A DNA stretch of 64,000 nucleotides. It comes from Heterohyrax brucei (Eukaryota > Chordata > Mammalia > Hyracoidea > Procaviidae). Of the stretch, positions 44,969-56,557 are shown piece by piece. The translations under genes were made by a program, and so were the position numbers. The DNA is taken from NCBI GenBank assembly GCA_028571685.1, contig CM053162.1, positions 12,962,001 through 13,026,000 of the forward strand. Reading direction: 5' to 3'. Positions within the stretch are counted from its first letter, which is position 1. Each line of letters begins with the position of its first letter. The notes under the pieces are model-generated. The model was not told where the DNA came from. It saw only the letters and a program-made list of their open reading frames with translations, and made no database searches.

Positions 44969-45180
44969 CCAACCAGTTGTCTTCGAAACAACTACAATTG
45001 ATGGTGATCCACATGTGTATCACAGTAGAAATTTGCTCCGCAGGGTTTCCAGTGGCTGACTTTTATGGAAGTGGATGGTCATATCTTTCTTCTGAGGCAC
45101 TGCTGGGTGGATTTGTACCTCCAGTCTTTCAGTTAACAGTGAGCATGTTAACAGTTTGCACCTCCCAGAGACTCCAGCCT
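44969..45180 (-). mobile_element. AfroSINE-related SINE, variant subtype
   Basis: Reversed on the plus strand: CCAACCAGTTGTCTTCGAAAC, TTTCCAGTGGCTGACTTTTATGG, CTTTCTTCTGAGGCACTGC and GGTGGATTTGTACCTCCAG, with a head CACCTCCCAGAGACTCC. The middle differs from the standard AfroSINE and matches the longer variant at 62332-62530. Confidence 0.8.
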
Positions 45181-45184
45181 TGAT

Positions 45185-45397
45185 ACCACCACCATACCTA
45201 CAGCTGTTGAATCACTTCCAACTTATTGCAGCACTGTAGGACAGAGAGTAGAATTTTCCCATATGGTTTCCAAGGCTGTTAATATTATAGAAACACATTA
45301 CCACATCTTTCTCCTGCAGAGCAAGTTGTAGATTTGAACCACTGGTGTTTTAGTTAGTAGCTGAGCTTTTTACCTCCTGCACCACCAGGGCTTCTGC
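45185..45397 (-). mobile_element. AfroSINE, longer subtype
   Basis: Reversed on the plus strand: ACAGCTGTTGAATCACTTCC, CATATGGTTTCCAAGGCTG, CACATCTTTCTCCTGCAGAGC and GATTTGAACCACTGGTGTTTTAG, with a head CTGCACCACCAGGGCTTC. It lies next to the preceding SINE in the same orientation. Confidence 0.85.
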
Positions 45398-45913
45398 CTT
45401 GGCACTAGTGGGCTTTTAATACTATTTAATAAATAAACTGAACCTGTGGATAATGACTACGTCTAAGTGATGGGAAGACAAAGATAAAGGCACTCACCCA
45501 AATGCACAATGATAAAAAAGGAAAAATAAGTGAAAGGAAAACAAACAGTATGTTGAGTCACAGAAAGTAAAGGGGAGGCTGTAGAGTAGGCGATTTATCA
45601 CCTCTGTGGAGGCTTCACAGAGTGAGCAGGAAGAGTTCTAAGCAGTGGACTATTATTTAGGTCACTCTGTTAAGAAGTTTTGTTTTTTAATTGTGTTACA
45701 TACATATGTAACAAAACATTTGCCATTTCAACAGACTTCACATGCATAATTCATAATTCAGTGACAATTATATTTGTCACATTGTTCAACCAAGAAAGCA
45801 GTATCCAAAAGATGACAAAAGCAAAATCCACATTTTCAAAGATTAGGAGTGCATAGGAGCAGAACAAGAAATGTGTCTATGAAGATAAGGGCATAGGTAA
45901 AATTGCAGTTCGA
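45398..45913. other. flank with an old L1 fragment
   Basis: At about 45668-45800 the order TTGTGTTACATACATATGTAAC, AACATTTGCCATTTCAACAG, AATTCAGTGACAATTATATT and CATTGTTCAACCA mirrors a common ancient L1 3' region (minus strand). The rest is unassigned. Confidence 0.5.
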
Positions 45914-46379
45914 GTGGGAAGCAAAGGAGACAAGATGGTGAACTTGTCATACACACCAATACATTCCTCTGCATCAGAGACTCAAAGAAATGAGTAGAAC
46001 AGATACAGATATCAATCTTGGAACCCCAAACTTTGAAAGAAGGGATAAAGTATTAAATCAGAAGCCACTAAAAAGAAGAAACTAATTGAAAACAGTGAAC
46101 AAATAGAGATATGGAGTGGAGAATCTCTGCCAACCAGCTTGGAGGAGCATGACTGTCTTGAGACAAAACCAATAACCCTGCACAAAGAGCACAGAAAAGT
46201 ACCTTCACAGAATCTCCAATAAGAGACAGAAAAATGGCACAGGCACACTGAGAGCAAAGTAAGGTCCTGTTTGCTTGCTGGAGTTCAAATAAGTGCCCGG
46301 AAACTCTCACACAGTAACCAGAGGAGTACTTTCCACCAATTACCTTTCTGGCTAGTACTAGCAAGAACTTTCATATTCC

Positions 46380-47660
46380 AGGAGTTCTGACTGCTGGGGA
46401 CCACAGTACAAACTCCTCCTATTCCAGTCCTCCAATCTAGATCAGTTTATCCATTTATCTCCCCATCCTGTTCCTCTCTTCCTGACAGCCATATCCCACT
46501 GCACTACAGCTGATCCACCTAGCTTTACCACTTCTCTCCTTGCTGGCCTGTCACAGTGGAGCTATCTCGACCTTCATCCTTTCCTTCCCTACCAACTCCA
46601 AGTTGCTGCACTGCAGCATGGCAATCTGGCCCCATGCTCATATTCACTCTCCCTGCTCCATCCCACTGGGTCCATCCCACTGCCTTGTGACTGAAGGCCC
46701 TGGTTTATTCGGCCCTGGTTTATTCAGCTCATTCTCTATCAGCTCCACCCAGCTACCCTACAGCTGAGCATCCCAGCCTAGGCCACTCCATCTCCGTTGG
46801 CTGTACCTCACTGCACCATAGCAAGGCCACTTTGCCCAAGCCTCCTATTTTCCCAGCAGCTCTACCCTGCTGTACCACAGCTGGGTGATTTGACCCTGTT
46901 GTCATGCAGCTGATAATCCCAGCCCATGAACCTCCCCTGCTGTCTCTACTCTGCTGCCCCATAGCTGAATGTCTAGGCCCTGCTCATGCCCATACTCCCT
47001 ACCTCCCTCATGGGTCTGTCCCACTACTTTGCAACCGAGTGACCTGAACCCACCCATCCTTCTCACCAGTACTTCCCAGTGTCCCACAGTCTCAGACTAT
47101 GCCCGTACATCTCCACCAACTCTGTTATGCTGGATGACCTGATCCTGAACCTCCTCCTTCTCTACTAGCTTCCTCCTGTTACCCGGCAGCTAAGCATACT
47201 GGCCTAGGACCCTCCTTCTCTACTGGCTCTACTCCAATGTTAAGCTGAATATCCTAGCGTGAATACTTTCCTCCCTGCTGACTACACCCCGGTGCTCAGC
47301 AGCTGAGTGACCCAGCCCATGCCTTCTCCCTCTCTGACAACTATGAACTATTGTGCTGCAGGTGGGGGACCCAGGTCCATACCTATACCCTCTACATCCC
47401 CACTGGCTCTGTCTGACACCCTGCAGCTCAGCATTCCAGCTAGTGGTCCTCTCTTCTTATTGGCTGCATCCTGCTGCACTTGCAGCTGAACGACTCAGCC
47501 TGAGAGCCTCCCCCCAACAGGCATGTCCCACTGTGCCATAGCAGAGCAACCCAGATCCACATCCATCCCTCCCCAATGGCCCTGTGCAAATCCCTGCAGT
47601 GAAGTATCCCAGCCCTACCCTCTAGCCCAGCTCCATTACATCACAGCTAGCAACCTTCAC
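46380..47660 (+). repeat. degenerate ~60-bp tandem array in the L1-F 5' UTR
   Basis: A phrase of the type CAGCTGAGCATCCCAGCC followed by CCTCC...CTG(G/C)CTCTACCC...CACTGC recurs about every 55-70 bases. Examples lie near 46762, 46874, 46961, 47032, 47182, 47241, 47297, 47356, 47421, 47480 and 47594, giving some 18-20 units. The array is C/T-rich on the plus strand and much more GC-rich than its flanks. Short frames on both strands in this array (for example 46540-46767, 46753-47087 and 47307-47541) are by-products. Confidence 0.75.
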
Positions 47661-47873
47661 TGTCCATGTAGACAATGATGAGAACATGTAGACAATGATG
47701 AGAAAGATCATGACCACAGATGAGCAAGCAATAAAGCATTTGCCTAGATATACAAAACAAAACACATGATCAGGATGAAGCAGGAAAAAATGTAATCAAT
47801 CAATAAAGAAAATGCTACGCAAATGTCTCAAAGACAGCAGACGACATCAAACCACATAAAGAAGTGGAACAAG

Positions 47874-48910
47874 ATGGCTCCAACAAGTGAACAAAACAAA
47901 GAATCAGAAGATCTTGTGGTAGATGAAAATGTAGTGGAACTACTTGATATGGAATTAAAAAAGACTAATTTGGGGGGCTCCATAAGTGGTTAGGAAAAAG
48001 AGCAGAGAAAATACAAATGAAACCAAGGAAAAATTAGAAAAATAGAAAAACACAGATGAAATAAATGCAAATGTAACACACGTCAGGAAAAACACTGACA
48101 AAGCAATGTGAGAATTGAAGAAAACAATACAAGAACAGAAACATTAAAATACATAATTAGAAATTATAGAAAAGCAGTAACTAGAACTCCAAAAGATTAA
48201 CAGCAGGATTTCAGAAATGGACAGCTCAATAGAGAATTTTAAAAGCAAATATGAAACAACAGAAGATAGAATAAGCAAGATTGAACACAAATACATGGAA
48301 GCCACTTTATTCAAGGAAAAGTCAAGAGAAGAATGCAGAAAAATGAAGAAAATCCAAAAATTATGTGGATTGAAATAAGCAGTTAAAATTTGCATGCAAT
48401 CGGAGTTCCAAAATGGAGTGAGAAAATGGAATCCACAGAGAGAATTGTTGGACATTTCCCTGTACAAAACTTCCTTGATATTGTGAAAGAAGGAAAACTG
48501 GCCATTCAAGAAGCTCAATGAACCCCACAGAAGATAGACTCCAAAAGAAAATCACCAAGGCATATTATAATACTGGCTGACACCAAAGGCAAAGAATTCT
48601 GAGAGTAGCTTGAGAAAAGGAGTGGTCACATATGGAAGTGAAACCGTAAGGCTAAACTCTGATTACTTGATAGAAACTATACATGCATGAAAGCAGTGGG
48701 ATAACATATACAAAACCTTGAAAGAATAAAACACAGAGAATAAAATATCTTGCAAAATTCTCCCTTAAATACAATGATGAAATTAGGATATTTGATGTAT
48801 CAGGAGATACAAAGAAATTAAGACTATTTGTAAAGCTCAAACAAAATTTACAAGAAATACTAAAAGGAATCCTTTGGCTAGAGAACAAACAGTATCAGAC
48901 AAGAACTTGA
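47874..48910 (+). pseudogene. L1-F ORF1, broken
   Basis: It opens MAPTSEQNKESEDLVVDENV at 47874. A coiled-coil-like region follows, then a C-terminal domain (GIQCMQSEF-like, about 48380-48880) and a KGILWLENKQYQTRT end before TGA at 48908-48910. It spans about 345 codons if the frame is repaired in outline, but has stops, for example after GGSISG near 47990 and near 48376. The opposite-strand frames at 48144-48888 are shadows. Confidence 0.75.
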
Positions 48911-49529
48911 GGCTGGGAAAAAGGATAGCATTAGCTAGATACTAAGCTAAAGAACTCTCAGTAATAAAACAAAATGGAAATATTTACAATAGAGAACCAG
49001 AGAAATCATTTGGTAAATGATGACAATGTCAAAACAGTAAAAGTGGGGAATAAATGATAGTTACAGAACTTTCAAATGGAAAGAAAAGCAAGGCAATATC
49101 AAGTAGTAAATGACTAACTTATACTTAGGAAGATAAGGATAAATCTTGATATTATCAGAAAGATAGTTAACAAGCCTACACATCAAAATAAAAATGATGT
49201 GGGGTGGGGCCAAGATGGTACACTGGAGAAATATCACCTCAATTTCCTCCAACAAGTGAGTCCTAGAATGATAACTGAATGGAACAAAGTGGACATATGG
49301 GGAACCCTAGGGTCTGGCATAGTCAGATTTGACTGGGCACAAGTAATGGACTAAATCACCTCTCTCAAAGATGAGCCACTGACCCCTGCTCCTGCTGACT
49401 CACTATATCAGAGGACTGCAGGTGCTGACACCTTCTTTGTTATCCAGAAGATGCAGACTGGGCATGAGCCAGCAAATACACCAAATTGACTTGCTTAAGT
49501 AAAGCGCATCAGAGACAGTGCATAGGATA

Positions 49530-50298
49530 ACCACATATTGAGAGCCTGGCTGCTGACTGAGGGCACCACTGCCCCTCCACCCTCTCTATTCTGAGCTACA
49601 CGATAGACTCTGCTGTTTCACAGCAGGAAGGGTATCTTGGCCAGGACTCCATCTTGGTCGGCTGGGAGGTAGAGTCACTCAGCTGAGGGTCTTATCTATG
49701 GCTGATTCTCAGGTGGAACAGCAACCCATCTGGCAAGTGTTTCTCCAGCAGAAAAGCAGCATTTGAGACTATTCATATCTAGATTTACAGGTGGAGCCTG
49801 GCCGAGAATGGCAGGAAGGCCCTAACTTCTCCCTACTTTGAATCACACGATAGCATCTGGGGATGTCTTATGAGATACTTTCATTATCAGCTGGAAGGTA
49901 GGGACTGCCACACCTGAGGGTCTGACTATTTTTGGCAGCTGTTGGATAGCTCCCTGCTCAGAAATAAAGTGTCCTTTTCCAGACCACTGGAGAATTGACA
50001 GCAGAGAGGTGTGGCACCATCTCCTTTACCCTTCACTGATCTGTAGCATTGGATTGGCTGATGGCCCCTAGTGACTCCACAAGTAGGGCACTGTCTTTGC
50101 CAGCCGGGAGGCAGAATCTGCCACCCCAGAGAGTTCACCTGTGGCCAGTAGCTAGAGTACATAGAGGTGGCTGGTGGCCAGTTCCACTCTTAGAACTATG
50201 CCTCAGCTCCTGTTCAGGTAACACCAGAGAAATCAGACCACTTCTGGATGGCACACAGACAACAGTCAATAGCTAAACATTGAAAGAAGCAATCCACT
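49530..50298 (+). promoter_or_regulatory. L1-E 5' UTR with three ~213-229-bp monomers
   Basis: Three units carry a GCTGGGAGGTAGAGTC-type block: starts at 49661 (GCTGGGAGGTAG), 49890 (GCTGGAAGGTAG) and 50103 (GCCGGGAGGCAG), spaced 229 and 213 bases. Each is preceded by a CCATCTTGGTC-, or weaker, CACCATCTCC-like segment and followed by ACCTGAGGGTCT-type sequence. With the first CAAGATGG at 49211-49218 the arrangement parallels L1-A. YY1 use and promoter activity are inferred. Confidence 0.6.
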
Positions 50299-51187
50299 AT
50301 GGCTCCAGAAAACTCCCAAAACAAAGAATCAAAAAACTTCTGAGATGATGAACCCTTTCTGAAGCTATCAGAGGTTGAGTACAAAAGAACTATATATAGA
50401 ACCTTCTTAGAGATTAAACAAAATGCAGCAGAACAAAATTAAAAATTACATAAGTTATTTGAACTGATGAACATGAATGATCTGAAATCCAGCAGATCAA
50501 TAATAAAATTACAGAATAAGACAATTCAATCCAAAGCCAAAAGAGCAGAATTGAAGAGATGAAAGTCAGACTTAGTGACCCTGGGGACAGAGCAACTGAC
50601 ACCAGCATTTATGAGGAGAAAACAGAGAAAAGAAACAAGAGAAATTAATAAGCATTAAGAAACACATGAGACTCTATTAAGAAGAATAATGTATGAATAA
50701 TTGGAGTTCCTGAACAGGGAGGGATAGATGAAAAAACAGAGAGCATTGCTGTAGAGTTACTGACAGAAAACTTCCCTGAAGTTGTGAAGAAGAGAACATA
50801 GGTATCCAAGAAATGTATTGAACACCACAAAAATAAGACCCCAAAAGAAACACACCAAGACATATTATAATCAAGTTTAATAAAATGAAAACTAAACAGA
50901 GTGTCTTACAGGCTCCAAACAAAGCTAACATTCAGAGGGAAACCCTGTAGGCTTTTGTCTGACTTCTCTGCAGAAAAAAATATTGGCAAGAAAGCAGCAG
51001 AATGATACATTCAAAGCCCTTGAAGGAGAAAAACTTCCAACCAAGAATTATATATCCTGAAAAATCGTCTCTCAAATATGACAGAGAAATTAAGACATTC
51101 GTAGTTAAACAGAAGCTTGGAGACCTTGTAAAAACCAAACCAAAACAACAAGAAATACTGAGAGAATTTCTTTGCTTAGAAAAATAA
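50299..51187 (+). pseudogene. L1-E ORF1, broken
   Basis: The start at 50299 reads MAPENSQNKESKNF and then an in-frame TGA. Downstream a VEYKRTIYRTFLEIKQNAAE segment and a DRATDTSIYEEKTEKRNKR-like coiled-coil end lead to the RNA-binding domain. That domain ends EILREFLCLEK before TAA at 51185-51187. Part of the C-terminus is open at 51002-51187 with NFQPRIIYPEKSSLKYDREI. It is frameshifted several times, including an in-frame TAA near 50442. Confidence 0.85.
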
Positions 51188-51633
51188 AACCATTAAGTGT
51201 ATACTTGAGGAGGTAATACAAGACACAGCATCCAGAATCTTACGCACTTAGGGAAGTCAATAAGACCAACCAAAACTACATTATTGAAAGAGAAAACCAG
51301 TGATCATGACAATAAAACTATGACATCACCACACTAAAAAGAGGGATATATTACAGTAGGTATACTCTTTCAGATGGAGAGGAAATTGAAAAGCTATGCA
51401 GAAGGTAAAGTCTGGTTTAAACTTAGAATAGTAAGTGAGGATGATAGTGGTAGCCACAAAGCAAAATAACAATGCCATATATCAAAACAAGAAGCATAAC
51501 ACAGGAGTTTCAACAAACAAAAACCCAACAGTGAAAAAGATAAAAAAAGTCAACCCATGAAGAACAATGACCCGGAGCAAAATGTAAAGAAAAAACATAG
51601 AAAACATCAGCAACACAAAATAAAGTCATCAAA

Positions 51634-54600
51634 ATGACAGCACTAAACATATGTATCAAAAATTACACTGAATGTAAATGGACTGAATCTCTTATAGAGA
51701 CAACGAGTGACATTGTGGATCAAGACACAATCCATGTATATGTTGCTTAAGAGACTCAAAGATATGAACAAACTGAAAATTAAAGGATGGAAAAAATGTA
51801 TAAAAAGCCAACAATATAAAAAGAAGAGCAGGAGAGGCAATACTAATCTCAGATAAAGAGGATTTTGATGTAAGATCCACCATCATGGACAAGGACTGTC
51901 ACTATTTATTGCTGAAAGATTCAGTACATAATCAGTACAAAATTAAATATTTATCATCCAATACCAGAGCATCTAAATACATCACAAAACAAAAAACAAA
52001 AACACTGAATACATTGAAAAATGAGATAGATTACTCCACAGTAATAGTTGGAGACTTCAACCCTTCACTTTCAGTAATGGACAGATCTAGGAAACAGCTC
52101 AGTAAAGAAAGACACAGAAGATCTTATTATCAAAATTAACCAACTAGACCTCATCAACATATACAGAATTTTTTGTCCATCAACAGATAACTACCCCTTC
52201 TTCTCCAGTGCACATGGAACACTTTCCGGAATAGATCATGTATTAGGACATAACGGAAGTCTCAACAAAATGGAAACAACTGAGTAATTGCAAAACATGA
52301 TTTTTTTTTTTTTGAACCATAAAGCCATAAAAGTTGAAATCAATAGCAGAAAAAACACAGGTAGAAATCTGAACTCATGGAAACTGAACAACACTTTGCT
52401 CAAAAAGCCACGGGTTATAGAAGAAATCAAGGACAAAACAAAGAAGTTTATGGAATCAAGTGAGAATGAAAGCACATCCTACCAGAACCTATGGGATATA
52501 GACAAAGCAGTACTCAAAGTTCAATTTATCCCTATAAATGCACCCATCTGGGAGGAAAAAGGAACCCAATCCAAAGATTAACCCTGCAGCTTGAACAAGT
52601 AGAAAGAGCAAAAAAGGAATCTCTCAGGCACCAAAAGAAAACAGATCATAAAGATTAGAGCAGAAGTAAATGAATTAGAGAATAGAATAACAATTGAAAA
52701 AACTAAAAACTGTTTTTTTGAGAAGATCAACAAAGTTGATAAACCACTGGCTAAATTTATAAATGAAAAACGGAAGAGGAAACAACTTGAGCAAGAAATG
52801 AGATGGGAGATGTCACAACAGACCCAACTGAAATTAGAAGTATCATAACAGAATACTGTGAAAAACTGTACTCTAACAGACTTGAAAACCTAGAGGAAAT
52901 GGACAAATTCCTAGATTCATATCACCTATCAAAATTATCACAATGTGAAGTAGAACAAGTTAATAAAACCATCACAAAGGAAGAGACTGAAAAAGTCATA
53001 AAAAACTATCAAACAAAAAAGTCCTGGCCCAGACAGCGTCAACTTAGAATTCTATGAAGCTTTGAGTGAAGAGTTAACTCCAATGTTACTGAGACAATTT
53101 CACATCATAGAGCCAGCCAAGTGCAGTCGAGTCGGATCCGACTCAGAAAGTGATAGGATAATCCCATTTGCATTCTATGAAGCCAGCATAACTCTGCTAC
53201 CAAATCCAGGTAAAGATTCCACCAGAAAGGAATATTACAGACCATTATCACTCATGAATCTAGATACAAAATCCTTGCTGGTAGAATTCAACAATGTATC
53301 AGAAAAATAATTCATGACCAAGTTGGATTCCTACCAGGGATGTAAGGTTGTTTCGACATCAGATAAACAATGAATGTGATCAACCACATAAATAACACAA
53401 AATGTAAACATCACCTGATTTTGTCAGTTGATGGAAAAAAGGCATTTGACAAAGGCCAGCACCAATTCATGCTAAAAACTCTCAGCAAAATAGGAATAGA
53501 GGGGAAATTCCTCAACACAATCAGGTGCATCAACACAAAGCCAACTGCCTACATCATCCTGAATGGTGAGAGACTGAAAGAACTCCCCTTGGGAATGGGA
53601 ACTAGACCAGGATGCCCAGTCTTACCACTTCTATTCAATACTGTAGCCGGAGCAATTACAGAAGGCAGAGAAATAAAGAACATTTACATAGGGAAAGAAG
53701 AAGTAAAAATCTTCCTATTTGCAGATGATTTGATCATATATAAAAAGAATCCTAGAGAACCCATAAGTAAACTACTTGAAATAATAGAAGAGTTCAACAA
53801 ATGTCAGAATGTAAGATAAACATAAGTAAATCGGTAGGATTCCTTTATACCAACAAATGGATCATCAAAGAAGAAATCACAAAATCAATTGCATTTACTA
53901 TGGCAACCAAGAAGATAAAATACCTAGGAACAAATCTAACTAGAGAAATAAGAGACCTGTGCAGAGAGAACTACAAGACCTTACTGCAAGAAACCAAAGG
54001 AGACTTACATAAATGGAGAAACCTACCTTGCTCATGGATAGGAAGACTTAACACTGGGAAAATGTCTATGTTACCCAAAGCAATCTACATATACAGTGCA
54101 ATCCCAATACAAATTCCTGTGTCATTCTTTAACGAGATAGAGAAACAAACCACCAGCTTTGTTTGCAAAGAGGAGAAACATCAGATAAGCAAAGCACTAC
54201 TGAAGAAGAGGAACACAGTGGGAGGCCTCACGCTACCCAACCTTAGAAACTATTATACTGCCACAGTAGTCAAAGCAGCCTGATATTGGTACAAAATGAG
54301 ACATATAAACCAATGAAACAGAGTTGAGAATCCAGAGATGCCACCATCCTCCTATAAACAGTTGATATTTGACAAAGGCCTTAAGATTGTAAAGAGGTTT
54401 TTCCCCCTCTTTAACAAATAGTGTCGGCAAAATTGGATATCCATCCAAAATACTGAAACAAGACCCATATCTCACACCTTCACAAAAACTATCTCAATTT
54501 GGATAAAAGACATAAATATCAAACTTAAAATGACAAAGATCATGCAAGAAAACATAGGGTCAACAATGGAGATAATACACAGCTTAGACAGACTTCAAAA

Positions 54601-55402
54601 TCTGACAAAGCACAACCAGCTGAAGAGAAAATAGATAAATGGGAACCGCTAAGAACTGAACACTTTTGCTCTTCCAAAGACTTTATCAAAAGAGCTAAAA
54701 GACTCCTTACAGAATGGGAAAAAATATTTGGCAACTACATGTTAGATGAATGCCTGATCTCTGCAATCTACAAGGTGCTGCAAAATACAAACAAGAGAAA
54801 GGTAAATAAGCAATTTAGTGATATGCAAAGGAGACGGACAGAGGAGATGGACAGACGCTTCACTAAAGAGGATATCCAGGCAGCCAAAAGACATATGAGG
54901 AAATGCTCACGATCTTTAGCTATCAGAGAAATCTAAATCAAAACTACAGTGAGGTACCATCTCACCCCAACAAGGTTGCCATAAACCAAAAAACACAAAA
55001 TAAAAAATGCTGGAAAGGCTGTGGAGAGATTGGAACTCTCCTGCACTGCTGGTGGGATTGCAAAATGGTATAACCTCCTTGGAAAGCAATCTGCTGATTC
55101 CTCAAAAAGCTGGAAATAGATATACCATTTGATCCAGTAATCCCACTGCTTGGAATATATCCTACAGAATCAAGGACAGTCACATGAAAAGATACACACA
55201 CACGAATGTTTATTGCAGCACAGTCCACAAAAACAAAAAGGTGGGATCAGCCCAGATGCCCAGAAAGAGATGAATGGATAACTTATGGTACCTACACTCA
55301 ATGTAACACTATGCAATGATAAAGAACAATGATGATTTTAGACAATGTCTCATAACCTGATTTCAATTTGAAGACATTGTTCTGAGTGAAATCAGTCAGT
55401 GG
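51634..55402 (+). pseudogene. L1-E ORF2, broken
   Basis: ORF2 starts MTALNICIKNYTECKWTES. In the endonuclease, VIVGDFNPSLSVMDRS keeps the GDFN motif (about 52048), while the later SDHKAIKV is degraded to LNHKAIKV near 52312. In RT, SVDGKKAFDKGQHQFMLKTL (about 53424), GTRPGCPVLPLLFN (about 53600) and catalytic FADDLIIY (about 53720) remain. Long open stretches at 53370-53819 and 53801-54283 overlap by a frameshift. The C-terminal end near 55402 lacks a clear stop. Confidence 0.88.
53112..53145 (-). mobile_element. ~34-bp SINE/RTE-tail micro-insertion
   Basis: CCAGCCAAGTGCAGTCGAGT followed by CGGATCCGACTCA interrupts ORF2 of L1-E. L1-A reads straight through here, TTCACAGCATAGAAAGGGAT. The bases match the 3' end of the family seen at 18786-18834. 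Any TSD is at most two or three bases and not convincing. Confidence 0.65.
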
Positions 55403-56557
55403 CAAAAAGACAAATATTGCATGAGACCTTTGCTATAAGGACTTAAAAATAGACTTAGGCACAGGAGAAAGGACTCTTTGATGACTTCAAGAGGGTGTAG
55501 GTGGTGAGGGTTGATCATAGATTAGAGATAGTTGATAGAAATTTGGTTAGGTGAAAGCAGCAGCAGCACACAGTAGAAAGTGAATCAACTTAACTAGACT
55601 TCAACACAAACTGAAAGCTCTTCTAATCTCTACCCAGTATTGCAAGCATAGAATAGCAGGCGTAGGGAATGGGGACCATGAACTTGGGGTACATCAAGGT
55701 TAATTGGCATAACTAGCCTATTGCTAGAAGAGTCTTCTGCACCCCACATTGGTGAGTAGTGTCTAGGGTCTTAAAAGCTAGCAAGCTGCCATCTGAGGTA
55801 CTCCAAATGGTCCCAACTCATCTGGAACAGATGATCACCAAGAACAGCAAAGACACAGGGACAAAAGAGCCCAGGAGGAAGAAGGACCCATGTGAATGGG
55901 AGACTGTATCAATATGTGTCCTGAAGAACCAGATGGTGCCCAGTCACTAGCAAAGACAGCTGTGATGAGGCACACAGTATTGAGTCGCTGTGGCAACATG
56001 AGTAAAAGAGGTATGCAGCTGAAGAATTCTAGTCAAAGACCACAGCTGGTGGTCTGACAGCCCAGGGGATCTCCTGGGAACACGGCCCCAGACCTGCTGC
56101 TGCCCCTATCAAGACAACTCTACTGAAGTCAACTCTTTAGACAAAAATGGATTCTTTGGGGATACAGTGTGACCATATGTTGTGTGTATATTGTAGTTCT
56201 ATGCATTTAGAGGAGGCTGTCCTACTGGTCTCTTTTTAGATGCGAGGGAAGGGGGTAGAGAGGTAGAGAGGAGGGGGCAGGAGCTTCTTAAGGGGATAGA
56301 ACAAGAATATAATGCAAAGGATGAGTGTGCTGTCACAGCGCAAGAAGACCTGTAGATAGGCAGACATGCAAAATTGATTTGGGTTGTACACTTTAACTTA
56401 ATTACAATAAAATAAATAAATAAAAATTATGTAAAACATAGGGACTCAATAAACACAAAATTTATAATCACAAAAGAAATTTCACAAACAGAAGGAACTC
56501 AGAACAGAAAAATAAAAAAAGAAAACTTCACCGCACACACACACAAGCATAACAAAA

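Larger units (their letters stand above)
49201..56421 (+). mobile_element. L1-E: full-length LINE-1, inactive, inside L1-F
   Basis: It starts GGGGTGGGGCCAAGATGGT and ends in the A-rich tail at about 56405-56421. An 11-bp duplication flanks it, AAAAATGATGT at 49190-49200 and AAAAATTATGT at 56422-56432 (10 of 11). It has a three-monomer 5' UTR, ORF1 (50299-51187), ORF2 (51634 to about 55402) and a 3' UTR of about 1 kb with G-rich runs near 55490-55510 and 56240-56280. It is the closest relative of L1-A and L1-B. A ~34-bp SINE-tail insertion sits in ORF2 at 53112. Stops and frameshifts inactivate it. Confidence 0.93.

Noticed and set aside
46540-47541. cluster of Pro/Ser/Cys-rich frames on both strands
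   Set aside because: All fall inside the ~60-bp tandem array of the L1-F 5' UTR; codon order follows the repeat, not a protein.
46380-47660. CRISPR-like array (regularly spaced similar units)
   Set aside because: The units are contiguous and degenerate with no unique spacers, and the sequence is mammalian.
53370-54283. possibly functional L1 reverse transcriptase (two overlapping long frames)
   Set aside because: The frames shift relative to each other; ORF2 has stops on both sides, and the endonuclease SDH motif is lost.
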